Notes: generated from the letters alone by a model not told the origin. DNA of 36,632 nt from an uncultured Pedobacter sp. (GCF_913776295.1 NZ_CAJYOJ010000057.1:1-36632), one strand, 5' to 3'. Counted from the stretch's first letter, positions 23,401 to 31,745 are shown. Numbers and translations are program-made.

Positions 23401-24440
23401 AAAGGCTGCTGGTATACATTTTTCTCAGCATGGGCTTATTGGTTTCCGTCTGTTTTTCGCTCGCTTTAGGCGCCATGCGCATTCCGCTGAAAGAAGTGGT
23501 TGATACATTGACCCAAACCATCGGATTTAAGATATTTGGTGGAACCGAACATGGCCTCAGCCAAAGTATAATTATGATGATCAGGTTACCACGCACGCTA
23601 ATGGGGGTATTGGTTGGTGCCGCACTGGGCATTTCGGGAGCAGCCATACAGGGTATATTCAGAAATCCACTTGCAGAGCCGAGCCTGGTCGGTATATCAG
23701 CAGGCGCATCATTAATGGCGGTGCTGATTATTGCTTTTGAAACATTACTGTTTTCCAGTTTGACCCAACTGTTGGGTTATTACCTATTGGCATTTGGGGC
23801 TTTTGCAGGGGCAGGAATTACCGCCATGCTGGTATACAATCTCTCAAAAGTTAACGGACAGGCCAGTGTTTCAACCATGCTGCTTTCGGGTATTGCGATT
23901 AATGCCATGGCTGGCGCCTTAACCGGATTGGTTACCTACCTGGCGGATGAGCAGAAACTCAGGAGCATCACTTTCTGGATGATGGGTAGTTTGGGCGGTG
24001 CAACCTGGCAAAATGTAAGCTGTTTATTTCCCTTTATACTGGTGGCAGTAGCAGGACTTCCATTTTTAGCCAAAGGCTTAAATTTATTTGCTATTGGCGA
24101 AAACCAGGTAGAACTGATCGGTTTAAATCCTAACCGTATCAAAATACTGGTGGTGGTATTTGCTACCATGGCCGTGGGTGCGTCTGTTGCCGTTTCGGGC
24201 ATTATCGGCTTCATCGGCTTACTGATCCCACACCTTACACGCTTAATTGGCGGCGTTGATCACCGATTTGTACTTCCCGTTTCGGCCTTGATGGGTGCAT
24301 TGGCACTTACACTGGCCGACCTTGTTTCGAGGCTAATGATACAGCCTATCGAATTGCCGATAGGTGTGGTTACCGCCCTGATGGGTAGCCCCGTTTTTCT
24401 ATACATACTTATAAAAGACAAAAAGAAATCCGTTAATTAA
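23397..24440 (+). CDS. hmuU: Haem ABC transporter permease HmuU (FecCD family)
   Basis: 347 residues and about ten membrane helices. It has the FecCD permease signatures RLPRTLMGVLVGAALGISGAAIQG, NPLAEPSLVGISAGAS and, near the C-terminus, ISGIIGFIGLLIPHLTRL. It overlaps hmuT by 4 bp, so translation is coupled. It forms the inner-membrane pore with HmuV as ATPase. Confidence 0.95.
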   Translation: MKRLLVYIFLSMGLLVSVCFSLALGAMRIPLKEVVDTLTQTIGFKIFGGTEHGLSQSIIMMIRLPRTLMGVLVGAALGISGAAIQGIFRNPLAEPSLVGISAGASLMAVLIIAFETLLFSSLTQLLGYYLLAFGAFAGAGITAMLVYNLSKVNGQASVSTMLLSGIAINAMAGALTGLVTYLADEQKLRSITFWMMGSLGGATWQNVSCLFPFILVAVAGLPFLAKGLNLFAIGENQVELIGLNPNRIKILVVVFATMAVGASVAVSGIIGFIGLLIPHLTRLIGGVDHRFVLPVSALMGALALTLADLVSRLMIQPIELPIGVVTALMGSPVFLYILIKDKKKSVN

Positions 24441-24450
24441 CAACCAGTTT

Positions 24451-25338
24451 ATGCTTAGAGTAGAATCCATTTCCTATAAATTGAACGAAAGACCACTATT
24501 GAAAGACATTTCGTTTGGCATCAGGCCGGGCGAAATGGTTGCACTTTTAGGCTCAAACGGCGCTGGAAAATCTACCCTATTGCGTTTACTTTCTGGCGAA
24601 AGAAAGCCAGATAGTGGCCGCATTATGCTTTATGGCGAAGACCTAAAGTGCTACGAACGAAAAATACTGTCCACCAAAAGGGCTTATTTGCAACAGCACA
24701 ATCCCATTTCGATGGCTTTTACCGTAAAGGAAATAATTATGATGGGAAGATATGGTTTTAGAGGTCTTCCCTCTTCAAAAAACGATCAAACAGCGGTATC
24801 TGAAACGATGGAAATCTGTGGATTAAGCGATTTTGCTGAACGATCGGTGCTTAGCCTTTCGGGTGGCGAGCAGCAACGTGTACACCTGGCAAGGGTTTTG
24901 GCACAACTATGGGATAGCCAAGATGCTGTATTGCTGCTAGACGAGCCGACCAACAATATGGATTTACAGTTTCAGCACCAAACCCTGTCTATCGCTGCAG
25001 CAATGGCTGGAAAAGGCTATATGGTTATTGTGGTACTGCACGATCTTAACCTTGCTGCGCAATACGCCAGCCGGATCGTTATTTTAAAAAACGGCCGCAA
25101 ATGGTGGAATGGCACGCCTGCGCAGGTGCTTACGCCACAGCATATCTATACGGCATTTGGCATTCAAGCCGAAACATATACCGACCAAAGCACTTTAAAA
25201 ACGATAATTGTACCTGAAGAAGTTAAACTTGATGCCGCAAAGTTCAATTCGAACCTACAAACCGCCCACCAGCCGGTTTACAAAATGGCACATACCCATA
25301 TCGATGAATCGGTTATACTCCAACCTGTTCAAAACTGA
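24451..25338 (+). CDS. hmuV: Haem ABC transporter ATP-binding protein HmuV
   Basis: 295 residues. Walker A GSNGAGKST is at residues 34-42, signature LSGGEQQ at 136-142, Walker B LLLDEP at 161-166 and the H-loop His at 197 (VVLHDLN). It powers haem import with HmuU. It is about 30-40 residues longer than common HmuV proteins because of a tail after the AEVKLD-like region (roughly 258-295, with HTHIDES). The tail has two nearby His residues but no motif I can name. It lies 10 bp after hmuU and ends the operon. Confidence 0.94.
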   Translation: MLRVESISYKLNERPLLKDISFGIRPGEMVALLGSNGAGKSTLLRLLSGERKPDSGRIMLYGEDLKCYERKILSTKRAYLQQHNPISMAFTVKEIIMMGRYGFRGLPSSKNDQTAVSETMEICGLSDFAERSVLSLSGGEQQRVHLARVLAQLWDSQDAVLLLDEPTNNMDLQFQHQTLSIAAAMAGKGYMVIVVLHDLNLAAQYASRIVILKNGRKWWNGTPAQVLTPQHIYTAFGIQAETYTDQSTLKTIIVPEEVKLDAAKFNSNLQTAHQPVYKMAHTHIDESVILQPVQN

Positions 25339-25480
25339 ACCTTTGCTCCTATTAAAAAAAACCTATTGAATATCGTTCAAAAACATCAGTAGAATAGCCG
25401 TTACCTCTGCGGTTGATATTGTCAAACCAGGCTTTGGTTATTCCGGAGGCAAAAAGTCAGAGTACGGCGATAACCCTGAT

Positions 25481-26458
25481 TCAAATCCGCAAATCGCTGG
25501 GTAAAATACCATAATACTTTTTAAAGGCATTGGTGAAACTCGCTTGATGTTTAAAACCGATATTTACGCCAACTTCATACATATTTTTTCCTTCTTCTAA
25601 AATCAGTCTTTTGGCTTCTTCCATTCTAAGGCGGGTTACAAAGTCATAGATGGTACTGCCAAAATATTTTTTAAATCCCGTTCTTAGCTTAAATTCGTTC
25701 AGCAATATCATCTTTGAAAGCTGTTTATGGGTTGGTGGATTGATGTAACCGCGTTCAAGAATTTCCCTTGCTTCTTCCAGCTTCGGGATATCGCGATTGA
25801 GCAGCGGTTCAGTACCGCCCTGCAAGTGCTGACTAAACTGCTCCAGCTGATACATAATCAGCTCGGTAATTCGCGCGTCAGTAAATAAACGTTTCAATTC
25901 TCCATCCTGCCGGCAGGTAATAATGGCGTCGATTGCCCTGTACATTTCGGGAGTTATAAAAAGATCTTGATCTGCAAACGAGGTTGAAATTCCTTTTTCC
26001 ATCTCGTGTACAAACTGCTCATGCAAAGGCGAGTACAGATCAACCAAACGGAGGTAATAATCTTTAGAAAGAACAATCAGGAAATATACGAATTCCGCAT
26101 CTGGTTTCACATCATAAGCCTCTTTTGCCGAAGGGATATACCTGATGTTGTGCCTGCTCAAGCCATATTTAGCTGATGGATTACCTGTTCCTGAAGTATT
26201 TTTACGGCTAAAGATAAACTGACAGGTCACGGCTTCTCCTTCCACTTCCGTGAGGATCCGGGCAGGACCATCGAATTTCATCTCCGAATGTATCAAAAAC
26301 AAACCGTTGGTAGATAGCTGATAGTTTTTGATGGCTACAGGAGCATCTTTAATAGCTATTGATTTTTCCGACAATCGATGATCAGGCACATACTGATCTG
26401 GAATCTCTTCCCTAAACAGAAAATCTTTTTGGTGCGCTATTCTTGCCTTTACAATCAT
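25481..26458 (-). CDS. AraC-family transcriptional regulator (PchR-like) of the haem island
   Basis: 325 residues, soluble. The N-terminal about 220 residues form an effector-type domain. The C-terminal AraC domain has two helix-turn-helix units: HKQLSKMILLNEFKLRTGFKKYFGSTIYDF and MYEVGVNIGFKHQASFTNAFKKYYG. The LNEFKLRTGFKKYFG style is the one seen in Bacteroidota regulators beside TonB receptors and siderophore or haem genes. It is convergent with hmuV. It is preceded by the 23-bp inverted repeat shared with the hmuY operon, and is probably iron- or haem-controlled. Confidence 0.85.
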   Translation of the reverse strand: MIVKARIAHQKDFLFREEIPDQYVPDHRLSEKSIAIKDAPVAIKNYQLSTNGLFLIHSEMKFDGPARILTEVEGEAVTCQFIFSRKNTSGTGNPSAKYGLSRHNIRYIPSAKEAYDVKPDAEFVYFLIVLSKDYYLRLVDLYSPLHEQFVHEMEKGISTSFADQDLFITPEMYRAIDAIITCRQDGELKRLFTDARITELIMYQLEQFSQHLQGGTEPLLNRDIPKLEEAREILERGYINPPTHKQLSKMILLNEFKLRTGFKKYFGSTIYDFVTRLRMEEAKRLILEEGKNMYEVGVNIGFKHQASFTNAFKKYYGILPSDLRI

Positions 26459-26489
26459 TTTCAGGTCGATTACTTAATCATAGATATGA

Positions 26490-26526
26490 CAAATATAATA
26501 TTATTATTTATATCAATTCTAAATAA
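26490..26526 (-). promoter_or_regulatory. araC promoter -7 element beneath the shared 23-bp inverted repeat
   Basis: The minus strand has TATATTTG (26497-26490), a perfect TAnnTTTG. TTG of the -33 region (26516-26514) is 16 bases upstream, shorter than usual. The inverted repeat at 26504-26526 covers this -33 region. Its right arm ATTCTAAATAA is identical to that at 22249-22259, and 8 of 11 positions pair with the left arm. A repressor bound here would block the promoter. Confidence 0.55.
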
Positions 26527-27253
26527 GAGGAATAATTGCATGATTATTTAACCGTGCAAACCCCAACTGTTAATCAGTTTTTCAAAGTTTATGCTCATTA
26601 TAGCATACTGAAAACGAACGGTTTAGCACGACAATTTAAACTAAATCCTTGCTAAGTTTATGAAAACGATTTATTTCGGGTCCTTTTTGTCTAGAGGTCG
26701 GGGAAAACAAAAATTCCTATCCAAAAAAAGAGCGTTTATTTAGATAGGAAAGAGTGGTAATTTAATGCCGATGTGCTAATAGGTAGATGTAAATATGGTG
26801 ATCATTATTAAAATAAAACGATACGCATTTAACTGAAGCACTTTCTTTAAAGTTAAACTAAGATAGACACCTATATTCATTTTTTGGGCGCAACTTACAC
26901 AGATCGGTGTGTTTCCGTTACAGATCGGTGATAATGGTAGCCAAATTTACAATAATAAGCACAACGCCATGCCTTTTTTTTTAGGTTATCTAGTTCAAAC
27001 TAATCCCTGCAGTCTTCTACACAAGACGAGAAAAACGATGGTTTGGTTTTCCATAACCATTCGCACTAACTTTTAAGGTTGATGAAATCCTGAATTGTGT
27101 TTAAATTTGAATTCAAAGGTCATTGAGCTCGCAATGGTGAATCCTGGGCATCTTAAACCAACCTAAAAGAAGAAAATTCGAGGGAATACAGGATATATTT
27201 TCTATTTTCAGTGCAAAAAGATGTAAATTCGTTACATATGCAAGAAGATTTAT
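26527..27253. promoter_or_regulatory. 727-bp gene-free control region before the LytTR regulator
   Basis: No gene of meaningful length. Positions 26714-26721 and 26743-26750 are perfect inverted repeats TTCCTATC/GATAGGAA. ACAGATCGGTG occurs at 26899-26909 and again at 26920-26930, 21 bp apart. A promoter TTG-N20-TAAATTTG lies at 27079-27109, overlapping the palindrome TTTGAATTCAAA (27106-27117). A 7-codon frame, ATG at 27238 to TAG at 27261, overlaps the regulator start and may be a leader peptide. Nothing else stood out. Confidence 0.5.
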
Positions 27254-27979
27254 ATGATTAGGTGTATAGCCATTGATGACCAACAAAACTCAATATTAGG
27301 TCTGGAAAAATATATAGCGGATACTCCGAATATGGAACTTCTGGCTAGTTACACCGATCCGATGGCAGCTTTGAAAGAACTGAAAAATATCGATTTGGTA
27401 GACGTGATATTTATGGATATTCAAATGCCACAACTTTCAGGCATTGACCTTTCAAAAGCAGTCCGCTCGAAGACCCGAAAACTGATTTTTACTACTTCGC
27501 ATGAGGAGTATGCCTATGAAGCTTTCGAAGCCGAAGCAGATGCGTATTTACTTAAACCTTACGGTTATGCCAAATTTGCCTTAACCCTTAACCGGGTTTT
27601 TGGAGACGAAATAGAAGACATTGCACCGGAGGCCTACTTCTTTGTTAAAAATAAATCTGAAGCACACAAAGCTGTTTTAGTAAGATATGCAGACATTATC
27701 GCTTTTGAGAGTTTTCACAACTATATCAAAATACATACAAAAGAGAAGGTTATTATAGCCTATTTAAGTCTGAAAGATGTTAAAGAGCAGCTAAATATAG
27801 AAAAGGGATTTCTCCAGCTGCATAGGGGCTATATTGTCTCTATCAATCATATTTTACATGTAGAAGGTACCAGGGTAACACTTTCTAACCAGACCAGCTT
27901 TACGGTGGGCGATCTTTATTATAATGATTTTCGCGACTTTTTTACCGATAAACTGGTCACCAGCAAACGCAGTAAATAA
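27254..27979 (+). CDS. LytTR-family response regulator
   Basis: 241 residues. The receiver domain has the acidic pair Asp8-Asp9, phospho-acceptor Asp55 in FMDIQMPQLSG, Thr80 and Lys101 in LLKPYG. The C-terminal LytTR DNA-binding domain has YADIIAFESFHNYIKIHT and FLQLHRGYIVSINHI. No histidine kinase gene lies in the window, so its partner kinase must be elsewhere. LytTR proteins bind direct repeats about two helical turns apart; the repeats at 26899-26930 fit that spacing. The target genes are unknown. Confidence 0.92.
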   Translation: MIRCIAIDDQQNSILGLEKYIADTPNMELLASYTDPMAALKELKNIDLVDVIFMDIQMPQLSGIDLSKAVRSKTRKLIFTTSHEEYAYEAFEAEADAYLLKPYGYAKFALTLNRVFGDEIEDIAPEAYFFVKNKSEAHKAVLVRYADIIAFESFHNYIKIHTKEKVIIAYLSLKDVKEQLNIEKGFLQLHRGYIVSINHILHVEGTRVTLSNQTSFTVGDLYYNDFRDFFTDKLVTSKRSK

Positions 27980-28027
27980 AGGTTAAGGATGGCTTAAGCG
28001 CAACGCTGAGAAACGGGGAAACCAAAG

Positions 28028-28180
28028 AAAGAGGTCATATCATAAAGATAATATTTTTATCCTGAATCTATAGAAAGTCCTTTCGTAGTGTTTTCAGGGC
28101 ATTCAGATACCTGGCTTAGCTGAGTAGAAGCTCAGTACAATGTAACAGATTATTGATGTTTTTTATGATACGACCTCTTT
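28028..28180. repeat. 153-bp element with 19-bp terminal inverted repeats and two inner hairpins
   Basis: The left arm (28028-28046, AAAGAGGTCATATCATAAA) and right arm (28162-28180) pair at 18 of 19 positions. Inside are CCTGAA/TTCAGG (28061-28066 and 28093-28098) and CTGAG/CTCAG (28120-28124 and 28131-28135). It lies exactly between two convergent genes, LytTR and the histone-like gene. It could be a small non-autonomous mobile element, a structured RNA or a bidirectional terminator. It has no reading frame. Confidence 0.6.
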
Positions 28181-28194
28181 TACCAGCCTGAAAA

Positions 28195-28374
28195 TTATTT
28201 TGCGCTGTTTTTTTTATCCGTTACTTCAGTTCTAATTTCCTGTGCTAAAACTTTTAAGTCTTGCATGGCTTTACGTACGCGTGTACCTGCCGCAGCATTA
28301 CCACCATCATAAAATTTAGTTACGTCTGCTTCAACAGAAGAGATTAGATCTTGCACTTTTTTAAATTTGTCCAT
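28195..28374 (-). CDS. Histone H1-like small DNA-binding protein
   Basis: A 59-residue protein starting MDKFKKVQDLI. The sequence SSVEADVTKFY, the hinge GGNAAAGTRVRKAMQDLKVLAQEI and a lysine-rich end (TDKKNSAK) match the short histone H1/Hc1-like proteins common in Bacteroidota. It is probably a nucleoid-associated protein. A perfect promoter lies at 28448-28478, giving a 65-nt leader that contains the small hairpin GGATG/CATCC near 28390. Strong similarity by recall and a perfect promoter make this a real gene despite its size. Confidence 0.85.
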   Translation of the reverse strand: MDKFKKVQDLISSVEADVTKFYDGGNAAAGTRVRKAMQDLKVLAQEIRTEVTDKKNSAK

Positions 28375-28447
28375 AATTTTTCTTTGATAAGGATGTTATA
28401 CATCCGTTAATTAACTAATATCCTTTCCGCTAACAATAAACGGGCCG

Positions 28448-28478
28448 CAAAACTATTGCTTTTTATAATTTAAACAAA
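28448..28478 (-). promoter_or_regulatory. Perfect promoter of the histone-like gene
   Basis: Read on the minus strand: TTTG (28478-28475), 19 bases, TAGTTTTG (28455-28448). It matches the Bacteroidota consensus TTTG-N19-TAnnTTTG at every fixed position. The predicted start is near 28440. Confidence 0.75.
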
Positions 28479-28659
28479 CGTTTATGCTAAATCATTATTG
28501 CAAATCATACAAAAAGCAGTTAAAATATAAGCGCCAACAGCCTATTCGCACAGGTTTGAATTAAAGCTATCCCATTATCAAGCTGGTAAATCTCATCATT
28601 AAAAATTTTTAAATCCATAAATTTAACTTTTGCAATTATGTCTTATATTGGCTGGAAAT

Positions 28660-29871
28660 ATGCAGTCGTTAAACCTTCTAGTTAGTACCACCTGTTTGTT
28701 CCTGCTGTTATTCTCCATGCATCTTTTTTTCGCCAAAAGAGGGAATAGGCTATTAAACATATTGCTGTCTGTTATATTTTTTGCACGGTTTGGACAGATC
28801 CTGACTTCATTGCTCTTTAAAGCTGGCCACCCCCATGCTCTAGCGATCTTCCATCAAACCTTTACACCATTCTATTATGCTGCACCGGCCTGTTTTTATC
28901 TATACATTACAGGTTTTCTTCAGGATCGTAAACGTTTACAGTACATAGAATTGCTTCATTTCGTGCCTACTTTACTGGCCGTTATCCATGTGATCCCCTG
29001 GCATATCTCTGTTTCGTCCGACTGGAATTTAGTGGGAACTCAATTGGCCCAAAACGGTTACTTTACCTTAAAAGCAAAAACCGGGCTTTTTCCGCCATAT
29101 TTTCATTATGTATTCCGGCCACTGCTGGTAATTGGTTATTTATGCGCTACCTGGATTGCAGTGTTGCGCCTTAACAAAAAACCGCAACAGCTACTGGACA
29201 GCGAAGGCAGAATATGGATTATTTTTTTTATTCGGATTGCTACTTTTTTTCAGCTTTTGGGCCTGATCCCCATTATTTTAAAGTCCTTGCACATGCCATA
29301 TGTTAATACTTATTTTATCGTAATTAACTGTCTCGTCCTGCTACTTGTTTTAATGTATACCCTTCATAAACCATATATTTTTTACGGCTATTTGCTAGTG
29401 GCGGTTGACTGGACTAGAAAACCGGCAGGCAGACAAACTGGTTCTGATTCCATTTTGGTTCCTTTAGAGACAGAAAATCCAATACGGAACCTTACGACAG
29501 CTAAGAAAATAAATTTCATAGATGCACAACTGGTTGATTATGCCTTTGCCATGAAAGAAATAATGGAAAGAGAACAGCTTTACCTCCATCATGATTTTCA
29601 GATTATCGATCTTGCCGCAAAACTTAACCTGCCGGTACACCACTGTTCTTTCGTGATCAACAAACAGATCGGCAAAAATTTCCGCGATTGGATAAATGGT
29701 TACCGGATCAGTCATTTTTTGAAGCAGTATCCACTAAAATCAGATAGATTAACCATTGAAGCCATTGCTTCAGAAGCTGGCTTTAGAAGTCAGGCTACAT
29801 TTTATAACGCATTCAGAAAAGAAACAGGTTTAATGCCAACCGCTTATTTTGCAATGCGAATAAGCCAATAA
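28660..29871 (+). CDS. Membrane-anchored AraC-type regulator (multi-helix sensor plus helix-turn-helix)
   Basis: About 403 residues from the ATG at 28660; an upstream in-frame TTG at 28630 is not needed. The first about 240 residues contain roughly seven hydrophobic helices (for example STTCLFLLLFSMHLFF, IELLHFVPTLLAVIHVI, YFIVINCLVLLLVLMYT). A linker and a C-terminal AraC domain follow, with IDLAAKLNLPVHHCSFVIN and LTIEAIASEAGFRSQATFYNAFRKETG. This architecture is common in Bacteroidota. It may sense a membrane or external signal. No target is evident nearby. Confidence 0.85.
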   Translation: MQSLNLLVSTTCLFLLLFSMHLFFAKRGNRLLNILLSVIFFARFGQILTSLLFKAGHPHALAIFHQTFTPFYYAAPACFYLYITGFLQDRKRLQYIELLHFVPTLLAVIHVIPWHISVSSDWNLVGTQLAQNGYFTLKAKTGLFPPYFHYVFRPLLVIGYLCATWIAVLRLNKKPQQLLDSEGRIWIIFFIRIATFFQLLGLIPIILKSLHMPYVNTYFIVINCLVLLLVLMYTLHKPYIFYGYLLVAVDWTRKPAGRQTGSDSILVPLETENPIRNLTTAKKINFIDAQLVDYAFAMKEIMEREQLYLHHDFQIIDLAAKLNLPVHHCSFVINKQIGKNFRDWINGYRISHFLKQYPLKSDRLTIEAIASEAGFRSQATFYNAFRKETGLMPTAYFAMRISQ

Positions 29872-29912
29872 GCCGATTTTAAAGCTATTTTTGGTCTAAC
29901 TATCGTATCGTT

Positions 29913-29983
29913 AGAGATTGCGGATCTCTTATTGTTCAACGTGAAGTAAAAAAGCATAATACCTTTGATTTCAGATCAACGTG
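29913..29983 (+). promoter_or_regulatory. Terminator-like hairpin, then promoter bracketed by direct repeats before the Crp-like gene
   Basis: AGAGAT/ATCTCT (29913-29918 with 29924-29929) could end the upstream gene. TACCTTTG at 29960-29967 is a good -7 element. TCAACGTG occurs at 29936-29943 and 29976-29983, 40 bp apart, one copy on each side of the -7 element. The copies could be an operator pair, possibly for the Crp-like protein itself. Confidence 0.4.
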
Positions 29984-30047
29984 TAAGGATAGCGTTTTAA
30001 ACAAATCTGCCATACATCGTTTTTAGCAATCTCTATAGGCTTCAATT

Positions 30048-30659
30048 ATGTCCGGTAAAACATCATTTTTACGCCCGCTTTTCGATTATCTTGACCAGTT
30101 CTACCCTTTATCAGAAACCCTTAAAGCAGAACTTGAAAAATACTGCAAGCTCATCCACATCAGAAAAAATAAATACATACTTTCTCCCATAGATCTTAAC
30201 GCTTCACTATATTTTTTGGTAAACGGCCTTGTACGTGGTTTCGTGCGCGATGGCACAAAAGATATCAGTACCTGGTTTAGCGTCGGAAATGAAATAATCG
30301 GCGCCATACGTCACCCCGATCAACGACCTAATCATTCTATAGAATATCTTCAAGCCCTGGAACAATGCCAGCTGATCTGTATTCCATACACCTTAATCGA
30401 TTTCGTGTATACCCATTATCCGGAAGTTAATTTAATCGGCAGAAAGCTGTTGGCCCTCCATCATTATCAGGCATCAGAAAGGGCTATCCTTGCCCGCATC
30501 CCAAAAGCTGTGAGCAGGTACCGGAAACTTCAGGAGAGCGGACTGGACATCAATAGAATACCGCAGCGCTATCTGGCCAGTTACCTTGGCATGCGTTTAG
30601 AAACCCTCAGCAGAATCAGGCACCGGGTTTTAACGCCCGATTTTAGCTTATGTTCTTAA
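30048..30659 (+). CDS. Crp/Fnr-family transcriptional regulator
   Basis: 203 residues. The N-terminal about 130 residues are a cyclic-nucleotide-binding-type jelly roll (IRKNKYILSPIDLNASLYFLVNGLVRGFV, FSVGNEIIGA). A helical segment and a winged helix-turn-helix follow, with the recognition part IPQRYLASYLGMRLETLSRIR. It does not show the usual Arg-Ser phosphate-binding cassette, so cAMP may not be the ligand. No cysteine cluster for an iron-sulphur centre is present. Confidence 0.87.
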   Translation: MSGKTSFLRPLFDYLDQFYPLSETLKAELEKYCKLIHIRKNKYILSPIDLNASLYFLVNGLVRGFVRDGTKDISTWFSVGNEIIGAIRHPDQRPNHSIEYLQALEQCQLICIPYTLIDFVYTHYPEVNLIGRKLLALHHYQASERAILARIPKAVSRYRKLQESGLDINRIPQRYLASYLGMRLETLSRIRHRVLTPDFSLCS

Positions 30660-30863
30660 TTGCTGGCTAACTGAACCTGAACAACCGAGGTTGCCAACAT
30701 AGACTCTTTGAACATCAATAGCCTGCTGTACAAATACCATTTTTATCATCACATACCTTGTAACAAAATAGCACCGGTAGTATTGCGGCCAGGATGATCA
30801 ATTATTTTACACACATCTTTTTACGCTTTCTTCCTTTTGGCTTCTTTTGTTAAATTTGCGGCA

Positions 30864-31664
30864 ATGATTTTATATAAAACCAACGAAGAAGTAGAACTGA
30901 TGCAGATTAGCGCTCTATTGGTGAGCGATACCCTTGCAGAAGTAGCTAAAATATTAAAACCAGGCATTACCACCCTTGAAATAGACCGTGTAGCAAACGA
31001 ATTTATACTGGATAATGGTGCCGTACCTTCCTTTTATAACTATAATGGCTTTCCTTTTCATATCATTACCTCGGTGAACGATGTGGTTGTACATGGTTTT
31101 CCAACCAAAGATGAATTGAAGGATGGGGATATCATCTCGGTAGACGTCGGTACCATTAAAAATGGTTTCCATGGCGATCATGCCTATACCTTTATCATAG
31201 GCGAAGTATCGCCAGAAATATTAAATCTGGTTAAAACAACTAAAGAGTCGCTTTTTCTTGGAATTAAGGAAGCTGTTGTGGGCAAACGCATCGGCGATAT
31301 CGGTGCAGCTATCCAAATCCATAACGAAAAACAGGGTTTTGGGGTAGTAAGAGACCTTGTTGGCCATGGTTTGGGTAGAGAAATGCACGAAGATCCGCAG
31401 GTACCCAATTATGGCAGAAAAGGCAATGGTTTACTCTTGAGAGAAAACCTGGTCATGGCTATTGAACCGATGATCAACATGGGCAAAAAAGATGTGTTTC
31501 TGGATGAAGACGGATGGACGATCAGAACGGCGGATGGAAGTCCATCGGTGCATTTTGAACATGATGTCTGCGTTAAAAAAGGCGAAGCACTTATCCTTTC
31601 TGATTATGCCCCTATTGAGGCTGCAGAAAAGCAAAACAGCAACCTCAATACTTCTTATTATTAA
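30864..31664 (+). CDS. map: Type I methionine aminopeptidase
   Basis: 266 residues from the ATG at 30864 (MILYKTNEEVELM). An upstream TTG at 30837 would overlap the promoter -7 element TAAATTTG (30851-30858), so I reject it. The metal ligands and active-site residues are in place: DVVVHGFP, SVDVGTIKNGFHGDHAYTF with two Asp, GHGLGREMHEDPQVPN, VMAIEPM and HFEHDV. It removes the starting Met from new proteins. It is transcribed alone and faces the AI-2E gene tail to tail. Confidence 0.95.
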   Translation: MILYKTNEEVELMQISALLVSDTLAEVAKILKPGITTLEIDRVANEFILDNGAVPSFYNYNGFPFHIITSVNDVVVHGFPTKDELKDGDIISVDVGTIKNGFHGDHAYTFIIGEVSPEILNLVKTTKESLFLGIKEAVVGKRIGDIGAAIQIHNEKQGFGVVRDLVGHGLGREMHEDPQVPNYGRKGNGLLLRENLVMAIEPMINMGKKDVFLDEDGWTIRTADGSPSVHFEHDVCVKKGEALILSDYAPIEAAEKQNSNLNTSYY

Positions 31665-31676
31665 ATAATAACACAA

Positions 31677-31715
31677 AATGCAAGGAGATCTGATAAAAAT
31701 CAGATTCCTTGCATT
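31677..31715. terminator. Strong bidirectional hairpin between convergent genes
   Basis: AATGCAAGGAGATCTGAT (31677-31694) and ATCAGATTCCTTGCATT (31699-31715) form a 17-bp stem with one bulged base and an AAAA loop. It lies 12 bases after map and about 30 bases before the stop of the AI-2E gene. Neither side has a long T-tract, so it may act as a mutual barrier or mRNA end structure. Confidence 0.7.
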
Positions 31716-31745
31716 GATATTGTTATAAAACTTCTACATTAAAAG

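Noticed and set aside
26714..26750. TTCCTATC/GATAGGAA inverted repeat as a transposon end or terminator
   Set aside because: Only 8 bp with a 21-base loop and no T-tract or transposase; kept only as a note in the control region.
28638..28660. Earlier TTG start for the membrane AraC gene at 28630
   Set aside because: The ATG at 28660 gives a cleaner start before the first membrane helix, and the extra ten residues add nothing recognisable.
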